The notes: generated by a model not told the origin, from the sequence alone. Counted from the stretch's first letter, positions 16,706 through 26,091 are shown. The stretch is 64,000 nt of DNA from Marinobacterium ramblicola (GCF_019084545.1 NZ_JAHREP010000023.1:21775-85774), one strand, 5' to 3'. Made by a program: numbers and translations.

Positions 16706-17929
16706 TCAGGCGTAGACCGGTGCAAATGCTTCTCCCGGATTCTCCACCGGACCGTTCTCACCCCAGTAGGGCGAGAGCTTGCGCAGCTTGGCGACGATCG
16801 GCGGCACCTCCTTGATCACACGCTCCACCTCCGCCATGGTGTTGTAACGGGAGAAGGAGAAGCGCACGGTGCCATGTGCGGCGGTGTAGGGAATGCCCAT
16901 GGCGCGCATCACATGCGAGGGTTCCAGAGAGCCCGAGGTACAGGCGGAGCCGGAGGATGCGGCGATACCCACCTTGTTCAGCAACAGCAGGATCGCTTCC
17001 CCCTCGATATACTCAAAGGCGATGCTGGCGGTATTGGGCAGGCGGTTGTCCGGATCGCCGGTGACGAAGCAGTTCGGTACCGCGGCGAGAATCCCCTGCT
17101 CCAGACGATCACGCATCGCCTTGACCTGGGTGTTTTCGAACGCCATGTGCTCGGCCGCCAGTTCGCAGGCCTTGCCCAGACCGACAATGGCCGGTGCGTT
17201 CTCGGTGCCGGCACGACGCCCACGCTCCTGATGACCGCCGCGCAGCAGCGGACGGTAGCGCACGCCGCGGCGCAGGTAGAGCACGCCGATCCCCTTCGGC
17301 GCATGCAGCTTGTGCCCGGACAGGGACAACATGCTGATCGCGCTATCCTTCAGATTGATCGGGATCTTGCCCACCGCCTGAACGGCGTCGGTGTGGAACA
17401 TGATGCCCTGCTCGGCCGCCAGCTGTGCCATCTCCTCGATCGGGAAGATGGTGCCGCTTTCGTTGTTGGCCCACATCACGCTGACCACGGCGACTTTGTC
17501 GCTGAGTAGTGACCGGTACTTGTCCAAGTCCAGACGGCCCTTGGAGTCCACCTCCAGCTTGTGCACGGTATAGCCTTCGGTCTCCAGGTACTCGCACAGG
17601 GTCAGCACGGCGGGATGCTCGACCAGGGTGGTGATGATCTCCTTGCGTTCAGGCTGCGCCTTCAGCGCCGAGAGGATTGCGGTGGAGTCCGACTCGGTAC
17701 CGCAGGAGGTGAAGATGATCTCGGAATCATGCTCGGCACCGAGCAGATCCTGGATCTGCTTGCGTGCCCTCTTCAGGGCAAAACCGACCTTGTTGCCAAA
17801 GCTGTGCAATGAGGAGGGGTTGCCGAACTGCTCGCAGAAGTAGGGCTTCATCTCTTCAAAGACGGCCGGGTCCACCATCGTGGTTGCGTTGTTATCGAGA
17901 TATATATCCTCGAGGTGAGTAGTGTTCAT
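16706..17929 (-). CDS. nifS: Cysteine desulfurase NifS
   Basis: 407 residues. It supplies persulfide sulfur for nitrogenase Fe-S clusters. PLP Lys207 is in SLSGHKLHAPKG, the quinoid-stacking His is His105 (EHPAV), and catalytic Cys330 is in ASSGSACTSGS. The short active-site loop and the neighbours identify the NifS type rather than IscS. It follows nifU by 2 bases in the iscA-nifU-nifS operon driven by a sigma-54 promoter at 19235-19250. Confidence 0.95.
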   Translation of the reverse strand: MNTTHLEDIYLDNNATTMVDPAVFEEMKPYFCEQFGNPSSLHSFGNKVGFALKRARKQIQDLLGAEHDSEIIFTSCGTESDSTAILSALKAQPERKEIITTLVEHPAVLTLCEYLETEGYTVHKLEVDSKGRLDLDKYRSLLSDKVAVVSVMWANNESGTIFPIEEMAQLAAEQGIMFHTDAVQAVGKIPINLKDSAISMLSLSGHKLHAPKGIGVLYLRRGVRYRPLLRGGHQERGRRAGTENAPAIVGLGKACELAAEHMAFENTQVKAMRDRLEQGILAAVPNCFVTGDPDNRLPNTASIAFEYIEGEAILLLLNKVGIAASSGSACTSGSLEPSHVMRAMGIPYTAAHGTVRFSFSRYNTMAEVERVIKEVPPIVAKLRKLSPYWGENGPVENPGEAFAPVYA

Positions 17930-17931
17930 GC

Positions 17932-18834
17932 TCAGCCCTCCATGCTAACGAGTGCTTCTTTGGACGCCGGAATCACCTTGACGAACTCGCCCAGCTCTTC
18001 GATCAGACGCTGCTGGATACCGCCCAGGGTCATCGCCGCCATCTGGCAACCGGTGCAGGCGCCGGTGAGGTGAACGTAGATATTCTTGCCATCCACATCG
18101 ACCAGCTCGACATCACCGTTGTCGGCCTGCAGCGCCGGACGGATAGAGTCGAGCACCGTCTCGATCTTGCGGATACGGGCCAGGGTACCCAGCTTCGGCA
18201 CTTCCGGCGCCTTGGCAGTAGCAGGTTTGGCAACTGCCGCAACGCCGGCAACGAAGGTCTCCCCCTTCTCGGCCAGCACGCGGGTCAGGATATTCTCGAT
18301 CCCTTCATGGCAGGATGAGCAACCGCCACCGGCCTTGGTGTAGTTGGTCACCTCTTCCACCGTGTGCAGGTTGTTGGCGCGAATGGTGTCTTCGATCATC
18401 ACTTGGTCAACCGCGAAGCACTTGCACACCAGCGCGCCCTCTTCGTGATCATCTTCCCAAACCTCGCCACGGTAGTTGGCGACCGCCGCCTGCAACGCTT
18501 CACGCCCCATCACCGAACAGTGCATCTTCTCCGGCGGCAGGCCATCCAGATAGTCGGCGATATCCTGGTTGCTGATCTTCAGCGCCTCATCCAGGGTCAG
18601 CCCCTTGATCATCTCGGTCAGTGCGGAAGAGGATGCGATAGCGGAGCCGCAACCGAAGGTTTGGAAACCGGCATCCAGAATCACTTCGGTCTCCGGTTCC
18701 ACCTTCAGCGTCAGCCGCAGCGCATCACCACAGCTGATCGAACCTACATCACCTACCCCGTTGGCCCCTTCGACTGCCCCGGCATTTTTCGGGTTGTAGA
18801 AATGCTCTTGTACCTTTTCAGAATAATCCCACAT
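17932..18834 (-). CDS. nifU: Fe-S cluster scaffold NifU
   Basis: 300 residues in three modules. The IscU-like N-terminal scaffold has Cys35, Cys62 and Cys106. The central permanent [2Fe-2S] domain has Cys137, Cys139, Cys172 and Cys175. The C-terminal Nfu domain has the CxxC at Cys260 and Cys263. All cluster ligands are present. It receives sulfur from NifS and delivers clusters to nitrogenase components. An Ala/Pro/Lys-rich linker (about 195-215) joins the last two modules. Confidence 0.97.
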   Translation of the reverse strand: MWDYSEKVQEHFYNPKNAGAVEGANGVGDVGSISCGDALRLTLKVEPETEVILDAGFQTFGCGSAIASSSALTEMIKGLTLDEALKISNQDIADYLDGLPPEKMHCSVMGREALQAAVANYRGEVWEDDHEEGALVCKCFAVDQVMIEDTIRANNLHTVEEVTNYTKAGGGCSSCHEGIENILTRVLAEKGETFVAGVAAVAKPATAKAPEVPKLGTLARIRKIETVLDSIRPALQADNGDVELVDVDGKNIYVHLTGACTGCQMAAMTLGGIQQRLIEELGEFVKVIPASKEALVSMEG

Positions 18835-18872
18835 CGCTTGAACTCCTGAGTCGATTGTTGCCGGTTAGGCCA

Positions 18873-19196
18873 TTAACACGCGAACGATTTGCCGCAACCG
18901 CAGCTCTGGGTGGCGTTCGGGTTTTCGAATTTGAAGCCGCTGCCTTCGAGACCGTCGAGGAAATCGACGGTCACGTTGTCGAGCAGTGGCTGGCTGGCGG
19001 GATCGACCAGAATCTTGAGACCGCCGACCTCAACGACCTGATCGTCTTCGGCGGCGCTCTCCTCCAACTTCATACCGTACTGGAAGCCGGAACAGCCGCC
19101 GCCATCGACACGAATCCGCAGCCCTACGACAGGCTTGCTGGCATTCTCAATGAAACGGGCGACTGCACCGATTGCGTTTTCTGTGAGCTGTATCAT
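18873..19196 (-). CDS. Nif-type A-type Fe-S carrier (IscA/HesB family)
   Basis: 107 residues, HesB/IscA fold. Ligand cysteines are Cys35 (DGGGCSGFQYG), Cys99 and Cys101 (QSCGCGKSF). An extra terminal Cys107 is present. It is the first gene of the iscA-nifU-nifS operon, as in Azotobacter, with a sigma-54 promoter 39 bases upstream of its start. It probably helps build or ferry [4Fe-4S] clusters for nitrogenase. Confidence 0.92.
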   Translation of the reverse strand: MIQLTENAIGAVARFIENASKPVVGLRIRVDGGGCSGFQYGMKLEESAAEDDQVVEVGGLKILVDPASQPLLDNVTVDFLDGLEGSGFKFENPNATQSCGCGKSFAC

Positions 19197-19234
19197 TGCG
19201 TTCTCCTCGCCGGATCGTTGCTTGCCTAGACCGG

Positions 19235-19250
19235 TGCAATCGGGGTGCCA
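19235..19250 (-). promoter_or_regulatory. Sigma-54 promoter of iscA-nifU-nifS
   Basis: The minus strand reads TGGCAC-CCCGA-TTGCA, an exact match to the -24/-12 consensus with GG-N10-GC spacing. It lies 39 bases before the iscA start. Confidence 0.92.
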
Positions 19251-19365
19251 GCGACAGGAAACAAAAATTACCCTTTTATTTCATGCAGATAACAATATAC
19301 ACACATTATTTACGTGTATTTTTGTCGGCGTCCAAAGAACAACATTGGTGGGTTTTGGTGGGGAG

Positions 19366-19381
19366 TGTCGGGTTTGCTACA
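19366..19381. promoter_or_regulatory. NifA upstream activator site for iscA-nifU-nifS
   Basis: TGT-CGGGTTTGCT-ACA fits the NifA site TGT-N10-ACA. It is about 120-150 bases upstream of the sigma-54 promoter. Confidence 0.7.
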
Positions 19382-19429
19382 TGCCGGCCAAAGGCCCGGC
19401 TTACCCACCCGACTTATTCAACTGACGTG

Positions 19430-19468
19430 GTCACCTAACTTAGCCACCTAACCTAGTCACCCAACAGG
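19430..19468. repeat. Triple 13-base tandem repeat at the end of a nif-operon gene
   Basis: Three imperfect 13-mers in a row: GTCACCTAACTTA, GCCACCTAACCTA, GTCACCCAACAGG. The third copy codes the last residues of the adjacent minus-strand gene and the second contains its stop. Confidence 0.6.
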
Positions 19469-19860
19469 GCTTCGTAGGCATTGCGCAGCAACAGCCGTTC
19501 GGTGATCGGCAACTGCAGCAGATCCATCAGCGTTATAAAACGCCCGCCCTCCAGGTTCGGCAGTTGGTCGCCGTTGATCCGCAGCAGTGCCACGGGCGTC
19601 CATTCACCCGGCTGCTCGACCCAACCCAGAGTGGCACTGGCCACACTCAGCTGCTCCGGCTTCAATCCAATCAGCTCTGCGATAGCCCGGACCATCTGTG
19701 CCGGGTGCGGAACGAGGTTTGTGGGTTCGTGGTCGTCATGCAGTATGGAGAGTTTGGCCAGAGGGGTGGGCAGGCACACCGAAGGGCCGGTGTCGTACTC
19801 CACCAGCCAGAAGTGCAGCCGCGCGCTGATGGCGTGAAGGTGGGCAACGATTACGCGCAT
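19453..19860 (-). CDS. Uncharacterised protein at the end of the nifENX operon
   Basis: 135 residues from the ATG at 19860. A longer reading to 19926 would overlap the preceding gene by 56 bases and is less likely. I do not recognise a family. The N-terminus MRVIVAHLHAISARLHFWLVEY and a later PAQMVRAIAELIGLKPEQLSV suggest a small soluble alpha/beta protein. There is no signal peptide and one cysteine. It starts 10 bases after the previous gene, and nothing follows before the iscA promoter region. A nitrogen-fixation link rests on position only. Confidence 0.7.
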   Translation of the reverse strand: MRVIVAHLHAISARLHFWLVEYDTGPSVCLPTPLAKLSILHDDHEPTNLVPHPAQMVRAIAELIGLKPEQLSVASATLGWVEQPGEWTPVALLRINGDQLPNLEGGRFITLMDLLQLPITERLLLRNAYEALLGD

Positions 19861-19870
19861 CTCTTGGCGA

Positions 19871-20245
19871 TCACCCTTCCAGTTCTGCCAACAGTGCGAT
19901 CTCCGACTTGAGATTGTCGCGATCACGTCCCCAGATGCTCAGTTGCTCCGCCCAGCGCCCCTCATATGCGGGATGTGGGCAGAGCAGATCACACTCCAGC
20001 AGCAGCGAGCCGTCGGCATTGATCACCAACTGAGCACGACGTTGGCTGCCATCCAGGCTCCAGCGGCCGTTCAGGGTCGGCTCGCCGGTGTACGGATCGG
20101 CCTGCTGTTCAAAACGAAACTGGTCCGTATCCGGTAACATCGCCATGTCTAGACCGGTCTTGTGCAGCCGTTCACGCCCCGCTACGCAGGCCGCATCCAG
20201 CAGCGCTCGATAGCTGTCCAGGAGCGCCTGGGTGGCACTATCCAT
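19871..20245 (-). CDS. Uncharacterised protein in the nifENX operon
   Basis: 124 residues, unrecognised. It is acidic and soluble, with helical ends and a central beta-rich part (NGRWSLDGSQRRAQLVIN, LLLECDLLCPHPAYEGRW). Two cysteines are close together (CDLLC). It lies 63 bases after the [2Fe-2S] ferredoxin gene and just before another unknown, with the same strand and compact spacing as the rest of the nifE operon. The pair may be nif accessory proteins; no function is assigned. Confidence 0.7.
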   Translation of the reverse strand: MDSATQALLDSYRALLDAACVAGRERLHKTGLDMAMLPDTDQFRFEQQADPYTGEPTLNGRWSLDGSQRRAQLVINADGSLLLECDLLCPHPAYEGRWAEQLSIWGRDRDNLKSEIALLAELEG

Positions 20246-20308
20246 CGTTTGTCCCCCGTCAAATGAGTGCGGTTATTGCTCGCTGATCACTCACTTACCA
20301 CTCCGCTC

Positions 20309-20632
20309 TTACCACTCAACTTCAGGCGCCAGCAGCTCGGTCACCGGATTACCGCCGAGCAGGTGCTCCTCGATAATACGGTTAACGTCCGCCGGCTTGA
20401 CCGCCTTGTACAGGTGCGAGCCCGGATAGATCAGCACGTTGGCACCGAGATGGCAGGGGCCGAGGCAACCGGTCGCGGTGACCGCGAACTGCTGGAACAG
20501 GTTGCGCTTGGCAATCTCCTCGGAAAAGGCCTGTACAACGATGGAGGCACCGGCGGCGCCGCAGCTGCCACGGGGATGGCCTTCGGGGCGCTGCTGACTG
20601 CAGACGAATACATGGGCTTGAGGTCTTGGCAT
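20309..20632 (-). CDS. Thioredoxin-like [2Fe-2S] ferredoxin
   Basis: 107 residues. Cluster cysteines are Cys11 and Cys24 (VFVCSQQRPEGHPRGSCG) and Cys56 and Cys60 (TGCLGPCHLG), the arrangement of the thioredoxin-fold [2Fe-2S] ferredoxins found in Aquifex and in Azotobacter nif clusters. It is probably an electron carrier or cofactor-assembly redox protein for nitrogenase. It sits between the 2[4Fe-4S] ferredoxin gene and two unknown genes. Confidence 0.88.
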   Translation of the reverse strand: MPRPQAHVFVCSQQRPEGHPRGSCGAAGASIVVQAFSEEIAKRNLFQQFAVTATGCLGPCHLGANVLIYPGSHLYKAVKPADVNRIIEEHLLGGNPVTELLAPEVEW

Positions 20633-20675
20633 GATCCTGCTCCTCTGGTTAGCAACTACGGGTTAGCGCCTACGG

Positions 20676-20975
20676 TCAGGCCGCAGCCGGCTCGTGGCTG
20701 TGACACTGCTTCGGACAGACTCGGAAGCAGGACTGACAACCGATGCAATCGTCGGAGTTGGCGATCGACATCACCATCATCTCGTCGTCGTCATCGAAAT
20801 CGTCGTCATCATCGGCCAGGGCTTCGCCTCGCTCGACCAGTTCGAACACATCGCGCGGACACACCTTGTAGCAACGACCACAACCGATACAGGTTTTCTG
20901 GTTCAGATCGTTGACGAAACTGGGCACCCACTCGGCACCGCCGCGGGTGCGCCCTGTTATAAGCTCTGCAGACAT
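20676..20975 (-). CDS. fdxB: Nif-specific 2[4Fe-4S] ferredoxin III
   Basis: 99 residues from the ATG at 20975, which has an AGGAG site; the open frame runs further upstream but antisense-like. Two CxxCxxCxxxCP motifs are complete: Cys29/32/35/39 and Cys77/80/83/87. Between them is an insert of about 40 residues holding an almost uninterrupted run of Asp/Glu (about 55-65). Members of this family pass electrons in FeMo-cofactor synthesis or to nitrogenase reductase. The gene lies in the nifENX accessory string. Confidence 0.9.
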   Translation of the reverse strand: MSAELITGRTRGGAEWVPSFVNDLNQKTCIGCGRCYKVCPRDVFELVERGEALADDDDDFDDDDEMMVMSIANSDDCIGCQSCFRVCPKQCHSHEPAAA

Positions 20976-21004
20976 TTCACGGACTCCTGATTTACCTTGT
21001 TCCA

Positions 21005-21211
21005 TTAGCCTTCGAGCGCGTCCAGCCGGTCCTGAGCGGACCTCCAGGCCAGGCAGGCATCGACGGTTTTTTGCGCCAACTCGGGCAGGCTCGAATAATC
21101 GGTCCAGAGGCTGTCCTCGACCAGATCGTGGACCGCCGAGGCGCATTCGGTGGCGATGCGCTTCGCCTTGCGCGCCTCTTTCTGCAGTTTCTTCAGTTCT
21201 TCGTCGGTCAT
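21005..21211 (-). CDS. CCE_0567/DUF683 small nif protein
   Basis: 68 residues, almost all helical: EELKKLQKEARKAKRIATEC followed by VHDLVEDSLWTDYSSLPELA. This matches the small metal-binding helical-hairpin family that always accompanies NifX-associated protein in nif clusters. Its biochemical role is not established. It starts 30 bases after the DUF269 gene. Confidence 0.85.
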   Translation of the reverse strand: MTDEELKKLQKEARKAKRIATECASAVHDLVEDSLWTDYSSLPELAQKTVDACLAWRSAQDRLDALEG

Positions 21212-21241
21212 AGCTCCCCCTACTTCAACTGTAAATGTGGT

Positions 21242-21709
21242 TCAGTCCTCGGCGGCGGCGCGGAACTTCTCGATCGTGGTCAGCGCACGGGCGACCAGTT
21301 TTTCCGCCTCCTCGTCCAGTTTCTCGACGGAATCGAAACCGAAGCGGTGTACATCGCGCAGCGCCTTGTCGATGACGACCAGCTTGCCGACCATGATCAG
21401 GGCACGACCGAAACCTTCATGGCTCAGGTTAATCATCGGCACCGCCATCAGACCGCACTCCTGCTCTACACGCACCGCGATAGCGTTGTAGTACGCCTTG
21501 ACGCGGGACACGACCACCTCGTCCGGATCGCCGACCACCGGAATCTCGCGGCGACGCGCCTTGGTCAGGATCATCGGGTCCAGCACCTTCTCGTCCCCCC
21601 AGGTATCGTAGGTACCGTAGCTATCCATCGCCCGCAGCTGGACGATCATCTGCTTGATAAACGGCGCGGCCAGAGAGGCTGAGCCAGGCTCAATCGTCAT
21701 ATCGCTCAT
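21242..21709 (-). CDS. NifX-associated nitrogen fixation protein (DUF269)
   Basis: 155 residues. Family features are APFIKQMIVQLRAMDSYGTYD, YNAIAVRVEQECGLMAVPMINLSHEGFGRALI, and the helical end KLVARALTTIEKFRAAAED. It is found next to nifX in most diazotrophs and is thought to assist FeMo-cofactor precursor handling. Neighbours on both sides are the expected ones. Confidence 0.9.
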   Translation of the reverse strand: MSDMTIEPGSASLAAPFIKQMIVQLRAMDSYGTYDTWGDEKVLDPMILTKARRREIPVVGDPDEVVVSRVKAYYNAIAVRVEQECGLMAVPMINLSHEGFGRALIMVGKLVVIDKALRDVHRFGFDSVEKLDEEAEKLVARALTTIEKFRAAAED

Positions 21710-21770
21710 CGTTGTTCTCCAAAGGATTTGAACCTGTTATATGGAACCTGTTATCGGAAATCGGGACCGG

Positions 21771-22244
21771 TTACTCGTCCCAGCCCTCGGCTTCCATCGA
21801 ATCAAAACGTTTTAGCGCGTGCTGCTGCCGACGAATCGCCTTGGCCAACCAGCTGGAGGGCCCTTCGCGCAGCTCATCCTGCAACGCCGACAGCAGCTCG
21901 CCGATCGGCGCCTCATCGGTCACCCTGACCGGCTGGATGCCGTTCTCCAGCAGTTGGCGTACCGCCGATGCGCCGCAGGCCCGGCAATAGACAGCGGCAC
22001 AGCCGGAGAGCTGCGCGATCTTCACAGGCAACCGCTCCTCGTTGTCCTCCTCGCTGACGTCGGCAAACTCGCACACCGAGATCAGCCAGGAGGTGCGGTC
22101 ATTGACGCCGTAGATGGCAAAAGCCAGCGCCGAACCGAAGTGCTGGTTTACCGTCTCCCGATCCGTGGTCGCGAAGGCGACACGTAGAATTTCCAGCTCC
22201 CGTGCACTTCCGACGACCTCGAGCCGCCGTGTCAGCGGTGTCAT
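21771..22244 (-). CDS. nifX: FeMo-cofactor biosynthesis protein NifX
   Basis: 157 residues. It belongs to the NifX/NifY/NafY cofactor-binding family: RVAFATTDRETVNQHFGSALAFAIYGV with the cofactor-near HFG motif, and AVYCRACGASAVRQLLENGIQPVRV. It binds NifB-co or the VK-cluster and exchanges it with NifEN. One base separates it from nifN. Confidence 0.93.
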   Translation of the reverse strand: MTPLTRRLEVVGSARELEILRVAFATTDRETVNQHFGSALAFAIYGVNDRTSWLISVCEFADVSEEDNEERLPVKIAQLSGCAAVYCRACGASAVRQLLENGIQPVRVTDEAPIGELLSALQDELREGPSSWLAKAIRRQQHALKRFDSMEAEGWDE

Positions 22245-22245
22245 A

Positions 22246-23628
22246 TCAGGCTCCCGCGGCCATCCTCATCTGAGGCTCGCCATCCTGTTTCTGGGCATAG
22301 ATCGAGTGATAGGGCCTGATCTCCTCATGCTGCGACAGCTTGAGGTTGGCGATATCGAACAGTATCTGCTGGATGCCGCGATAGCCACACCAGACGCGCT
22401 GGAAGCCGCCGACATAGTCGTACTGCGGGAACCCTGCGCGCAGGTGCGGTGTATGCAGCCGCTGCGAGGTTTCCGCCAGATGACTGTTGCCGATCAGCAG
22501 TTCCGCGCGGTATTCACGGGCATCCTGTTCCAGATCCTCCAAGTCACCGATCTGTACCTGCGGCAGCGCCAGTTCGGTCAGCGCCGGCCCCTTCGCCGGC
22601 GCGACAGCGGTAACCACCTCGGCGCCCATGCTGACTACCAGATCGTGCATCGACAGCAACAGATCGGGATCGGCCGCGATGGCAACACGCAGTTGTCCAA
22701 GCATGAAGTGGGTATCGAGCATGGCGTCCTGCAGCTGGGCGCGGTGTCGGCGCCAGCGGCTCGGGACCTCGTTGCCGGAGATCTCCGCCAGCGTCATCAA
22801 CCAGCGATCCACCGCTTTCAGCGTGTGCAGATGGGAGAAGTTGTAGCTTTTCACACCGCTGCGCTGCTCCAACAGCCAACCGGACTCGGCCAGCGAAGCA
22901 CCGATCACCAGCGTGGCCCGGCTTTCGACGCAGGTGGCCAACTCATCCAGGGTGAGACCGCCGCTGGTCAGCGGACAGTACTCCTCGCTGGGCAGGTGGC
23001 CGTCGAGCGAGCCTGACAGGTCGGGGATCAGCAGCGGGCGCAGGCCAAAGCTCTCGATCGTGTCGCAGATGTACTCGAGATCGCCCGGAGTCAGGTAGCA
23101 GCCACAGAGCACATTGACCTGACGCTGGCGGCGTCCGGCGCGATCGGATTCCGGCACCAGCGACTCGATGATCCCCTTCAGCGCCAACGCGTAACCGGTC
23201 TCGAAGCAGCCGCTGAAATCCGGCGTATTGGCCGCCACCACCGCAACCTTGTCGAACTCCGGATGGCGACGGCGAAAGGTACCCACCGCGCCGTTCAGAT
23301 CGCAGCCCTGAGTCTCGGCCAGGCCGGTGCTGCACAGGCCGATCAGGGCCGGTTTCTGCTTCTCGCTGATCGTCTTCAGTGCCTCGACGATATTGTCGTC
23401 GGCGCCCATGATCGAGCTGACCTGATCCATCGCCGTGGTCTGCAGCGGAATCGGCTCACGGAAGTGGCGCACGAAGAACACCTTGGCGAACGCCGTGCAG
23501 CCCTGACTGCCATGCATCAGCGGCATACTGCGGTTAAAGCCCAGGTAGGCCAGCGCCGCGCCCATGGTCTGGCTCGCCTTCAGTGGGCTGACCGCCAACG
23601 GCTTTTTACGCTTGTTGATCTCAGCCAT
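22246..23628 (-). CDS. nifN: FeMo-cofactor scaffold subunit NifN
   Basis: 460 residues. It is the NifK-like subunit of the NifEN scaffold on which the FeMo-cofactor precursor matures. The N-terminus [20 protein letters not shown] and the [21 protein letters not shown] block with its cluster Cys are diagnostic. The gene overlaps nifE by 8 bases, consistent with stoichiometric synthesis. Confidence 0.95.
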   Translation of the reverse strand: MAEINKRKKPLAVSPLKASQTMGAALAYLGFNRSMPLMHGSQGCTAFAKVFFVRHFREPIPLQTTAMDQVSSIMGADDNIVEALKTISEKQKPALIGLCSTGLAETQGCDLNGAVGTFRRRHPEFDKVAVVAANTPDFSGCFETGYALALKGIIESLVPESDRAGRRQRQVNVLCGCYLTPGDLEYICDTIESFGLRPLLIPDLSGSLDGHLPSEEYCPLTSGGLTLDELATCVESRATLVIGASLAESGWLLEQRSGVKSYNFSHLHTLKAVDRWLMTLAEISGNEVPSRWRRHRAQLQDAMLDTHFMLGQLRVAIAADPDLLLSMHDLVVSMGAEVVTAVAPAKGPALTELALPQVQIGDLEDLEQDAREYRAELLIGNSHLAETSQRLHTPHLRAGFPQYDYVGGFQRVWCGYRGIQQILFDIANLKLSQHEEIRPYHSIYAQKQDGEPQMRMAAGA

Positions 23629-25054
23629 GGATCACCTCCGGCACATCGGTCAGTTGCAGCGGTTCGATACTGTCGCCGTAGTCGCCCCAAGGCGCCGGTT
23701 CGCGTACCGAGGTCCAGATCGGGCTCTCGATGGTGAGCGCCAGCTGGCGGACCAGCTCCAGCATCCCTTCGTAGCCGGCGTACCCAAACTCGCGTTCCTG
23801 GTTGATATCGAGGAAGGGGATGCGCGCCTTCAGCGCGGTGTAGAGGTTACGGCCGCCGGCGATCAGGATATCGGCCCTGTATTCATGCACGATATTGATC
23901 AGCTCCCTGGCGCCGCCCTCCTCGATCATCTTGGTGTCTTCGCCCATCAACTCGCGGATGCGCGCCTTGTCCTCTTCTGTAGACTTCTTGGTACCGGTGG
24001 CGACCACCTTCATCCCTAAGTCCTGCAGCGCCGAGACCACCGACCAGGATTTCACCCCTCCGGTGTAGAGCAGTACGCGCTTGCCCGCGAGGCGCTCACG
24101 CCAGGGCTCCAGAGCGGTGCGGATACGGCGCTCTTCCCGCGCGATCAGCGCCTCGGTGCGCGTGGTCAGGTCCGGATCATCGATTAGTCGGGCGAAGTCG
24201 CGCAGCGCCTGGGAGGTATCGGTGATGCCGTAGAAACTGCCCTCGAACCAGGGGATGCCATACTTGCTCTCCATCTTGCGCGCCACGTTGAGCATCGCCT
24301 TGGAGCAGACCATCATCGTGCACTCCGCCTTGTGCATGGTCTGCACTTCGCGAAAGCGGGCATCGCCGGACAGGGTACAGAGCACGCGGATACCCAACTC
24401 GTCGAGCAGCGGCAGCACATGCCAGAACTCACCGGCGATGTTGTACTCGCCGACCAAGTTCACATCATGCACCCTGATCCCCTCACGCCTGCCCGCCTCG
24501 GGCACAGGATCGGGATCGCGGGTGCCGATCACATGCTTGAACATCGCCTCGCCGGCGATGCGGTTACCCAGGTTCTTGGTGCCGTAGAAACCGGCGCCGT
24601 CCACCGGCACCACCGGCGTGCCCCAGCGTTCGGTGGCCGCCTTGCACACCGCATCCACGTCGTCGCCGATCAGCGCGGGGACGCAGGTGTTGTAAACGAA
24701 GACCGCCGCCGGACTGTAGTTGTCGATCGCCTGCTTGATGGAGTGGAACAGGCGCTTCTCGCCCCGCCCCATGATCACATCCTGCTCGGTCAGGTCGGTG
24801 GTCATACCGATGCGGTAGAGGGTCGGGCCACTGGAGCGGGTGCCGCGGTTATCCCAAGAGCTGCCGGCACAGGCGATGGGGCCGTGAACGATATGCGCCA
24901 CATCGGCGATCGGCAGCAGCGCGATCTGCGCGCCATCAAAGGCGCAGCCACCGGCAGAGGCGCCAGGCTTGGGCTTGGCACAACCGGACTTCTCCTTCTT
25001 GTTGTGCTCACATGCCGGTTCGTCCAGCAGTTCGGCGATATCCTTGGCTTTCAT
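23621..25054 (-). CDS. nifE: FeMo-cofactor scaffold subunit NifE
   Basis: 477 residues. Cluster-ligand cysteines lie at Cys37 ([15 protein letters not shown]), Cys62 ([15 protein letters not shown]) and Cys124 ([12 protein letters not shown]), the NifE equivalents of the P-cluster ligands. A further Cys-rich N-terminus ([12 protein letters not shown]) is typical. First gene of a nine-gene operon down to 19453, driven by a sigma-54 promoter at 25122-25137. Confidence 0.96.
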   Translation of the reverse strand: MKAKDIAELLDEPACEHNKKEKSGCAKPKPGASAGGCAFDGAQIALLPIADVAHIVHGPIACAGSSWDNRGTRSSGPTLYRIGMTTDLTEQDVIMGRGEKRLFHSIKQAIDNYSPAAVFVYNTCVPALIGDDVDAVCKAATERWGTPVVPVDGAGFYGTKNLGNRIAGEAMFKHVIGTRDPDPVPEAGRREGIRVHDVNLVGEYNIAGEFWHVLPLLDELGIRVLCTLSGDARFREVQTMHKAECTMMVCSKAMLNVARKMESKYGIPWFEGSFYGITDTSQALRDFARLIDDPDLTTRTEALIAREERRIRTALEPWRERLAGKRVLLYTGGVKSWSVVSALQDLGMKVVATGTKKSTEEDKARIRELMGEDTKMIEEGGARELINIVHEYRADILIAGGRNLYTALKARIPFLDINQEREFGYAGYEGMLELVRQLALTIESPIWTSVREPAPWGDYGDSIEPLQLTDVPEVIHG

Positions 25055-25121
25055 CGGACCCTCCGGTTACACGGCGTTGATAGCTTTCAGACACAGTAAA
25101 AGCCTCTGTCCGTAATCAACC

Positions 25122-25137
25122 TGCAACCGATATGCCA
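25122..25137 (-). promoter_or_regulatory. Sigma-54 promoter of nifE
   Basis: The minus strand reads TGGCAT-ATCGG-TTGCA, matching the -24/-12 consensus with GG-N10-GC spacing, 68 bases before the nifE start. Confidence 0.92.
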
Positions 25138-25181
25138 GACATAAGTTATTGATTTAACGATATACAACCCGTACAAACCGA

Positions 25182-25197
25182 TGTTGGAAAGGCAACA
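25182..25197. promoter_or_regulatory. NifA upstream activator site for nifE
   Basis: TGT-TGGAAAGGCA-ACA matches TGT-N10-ACA, about 50 bases upstream of the -24 element. Confidence 0.72.
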
Positions 25198-25409
25198 AAG
25201 TCACATACAGGGAAAGGTATGGAAGGAACGCAACAAAACCGATTGCCGACTCAGCGGTACAGGATCAAACAGCACGACGACTAGTGTATCAGGGGGCTGG
25301 AGGTGGACAGGGGCAGCTATCCCCCGTCCAGGTAACCGGATAGATAGCAGAATCCTAGCTGACAATAGTGGGGATCGTCGCCGCCCCGCCGACAACGAAT
25401 GTATAGACC

Positions 25410-26063
25410 TTATTCGGCCCCTGTCTCCGTATAGCGGTGTTTGAAGTAGAAACGCTCCAGCTCGTTTCTCTTCGGATACTCGCCGGTGAAGGTCTTCACG
25501 TACTCGGGAATACGCTGCATCCTGACCTCGAGCGATTCATCGGTCTGCATCGATATATAACCGATCTGCACCAGGTAGATTGTTCTTGCATGAACATCGG
25601 CCGCTGTTTCATCAAAGCCATAGCGTTGAAACATGGTGCATAACGCCTCGAGCCGCTGCCTGTCGGCGAGCTGCACCTCTTCCAGTATCGCTTTCGATTG
25701 CAGCGCCCAGCTGCGCATGGCGAACTCAAACCGGGAGTCGAACAGGCTCTGATCCAGCCAGCAATCGAATACGTTGAGCGTGGCCTCGGCCAGCGAATCC
25801 GCATAGGCCTGCGACTGCCGGATCAGGTTGCCGGTATTCTTGTCTTTCCACTTCTTCACCAGCGCATCCAGCAACTCCTCCCGGTCCTGGAAGAACCAGT
25901 AGAAACTGGTCCGTGACAACTTCAGCTTTTTCGCCAAGGCCGCGATCTTGACCGCCTCGACACCCGACTCAAGCAGGATCTCACCGGCCGCATCCAGCCA
26001 GAGATCGGGAGATCCGCGCCAACCGCTCTCACTCGTCATGTTCTTGTTCATAGCCTTATTCAT
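25410..26063 (-). CDS. TetR-family regulator of the flavoprotein-etfBA module
   Basis: 217 residues from ATG 26063; further in-frame ATGs at 26051 and 26039 are also possible and no ribosome site decides. The helix-turn-helix contains VKIAALAKKLKLSRTSFYWFFQDREELL. The ligand domain is unremarkable. It is divergent from the flavoprotein gene, and repeats of GTACATT in the 180-base gap overlap that gene's promoter. It probably represses the demethylase-like operon. Confidence 0.85.
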   Translation of the reverse strand: MNKAMNKNMTSESGWRGSPDLWLDAAGEILLESGVEAVKIAALAKKLKLSRTSFYWFFQDREELLDALVKKWKDKNTGNLIRQSQAYADSLAEATLNVFDCWLDQSLFDSRFEFAMRSWALQSKAILEEVQLADRQRLEALCTMFQRYGFDETAADVHARTIYLVQIGYISMQTDESLEVRMQRIPEYVKTFTGEYPKRNELERFYFKHRYTETGAE

Positions 26064-26091
26064 AGCCGTCTTTATACCCAATCAACCGGCA

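Larger units (their letters stand above)
25055..25409. other. nifE upstream region
   Basis: The left part holds the nifE sigma-54 promoter and NifA site. The right part (25200-25409) shows no gene; it has a 9 bp stem with one mismatch (25305-25329, GGAC-A-GGGG paired with CCCC-C-GTCC) that may end the TetR transcript. Confidence 0.5.
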
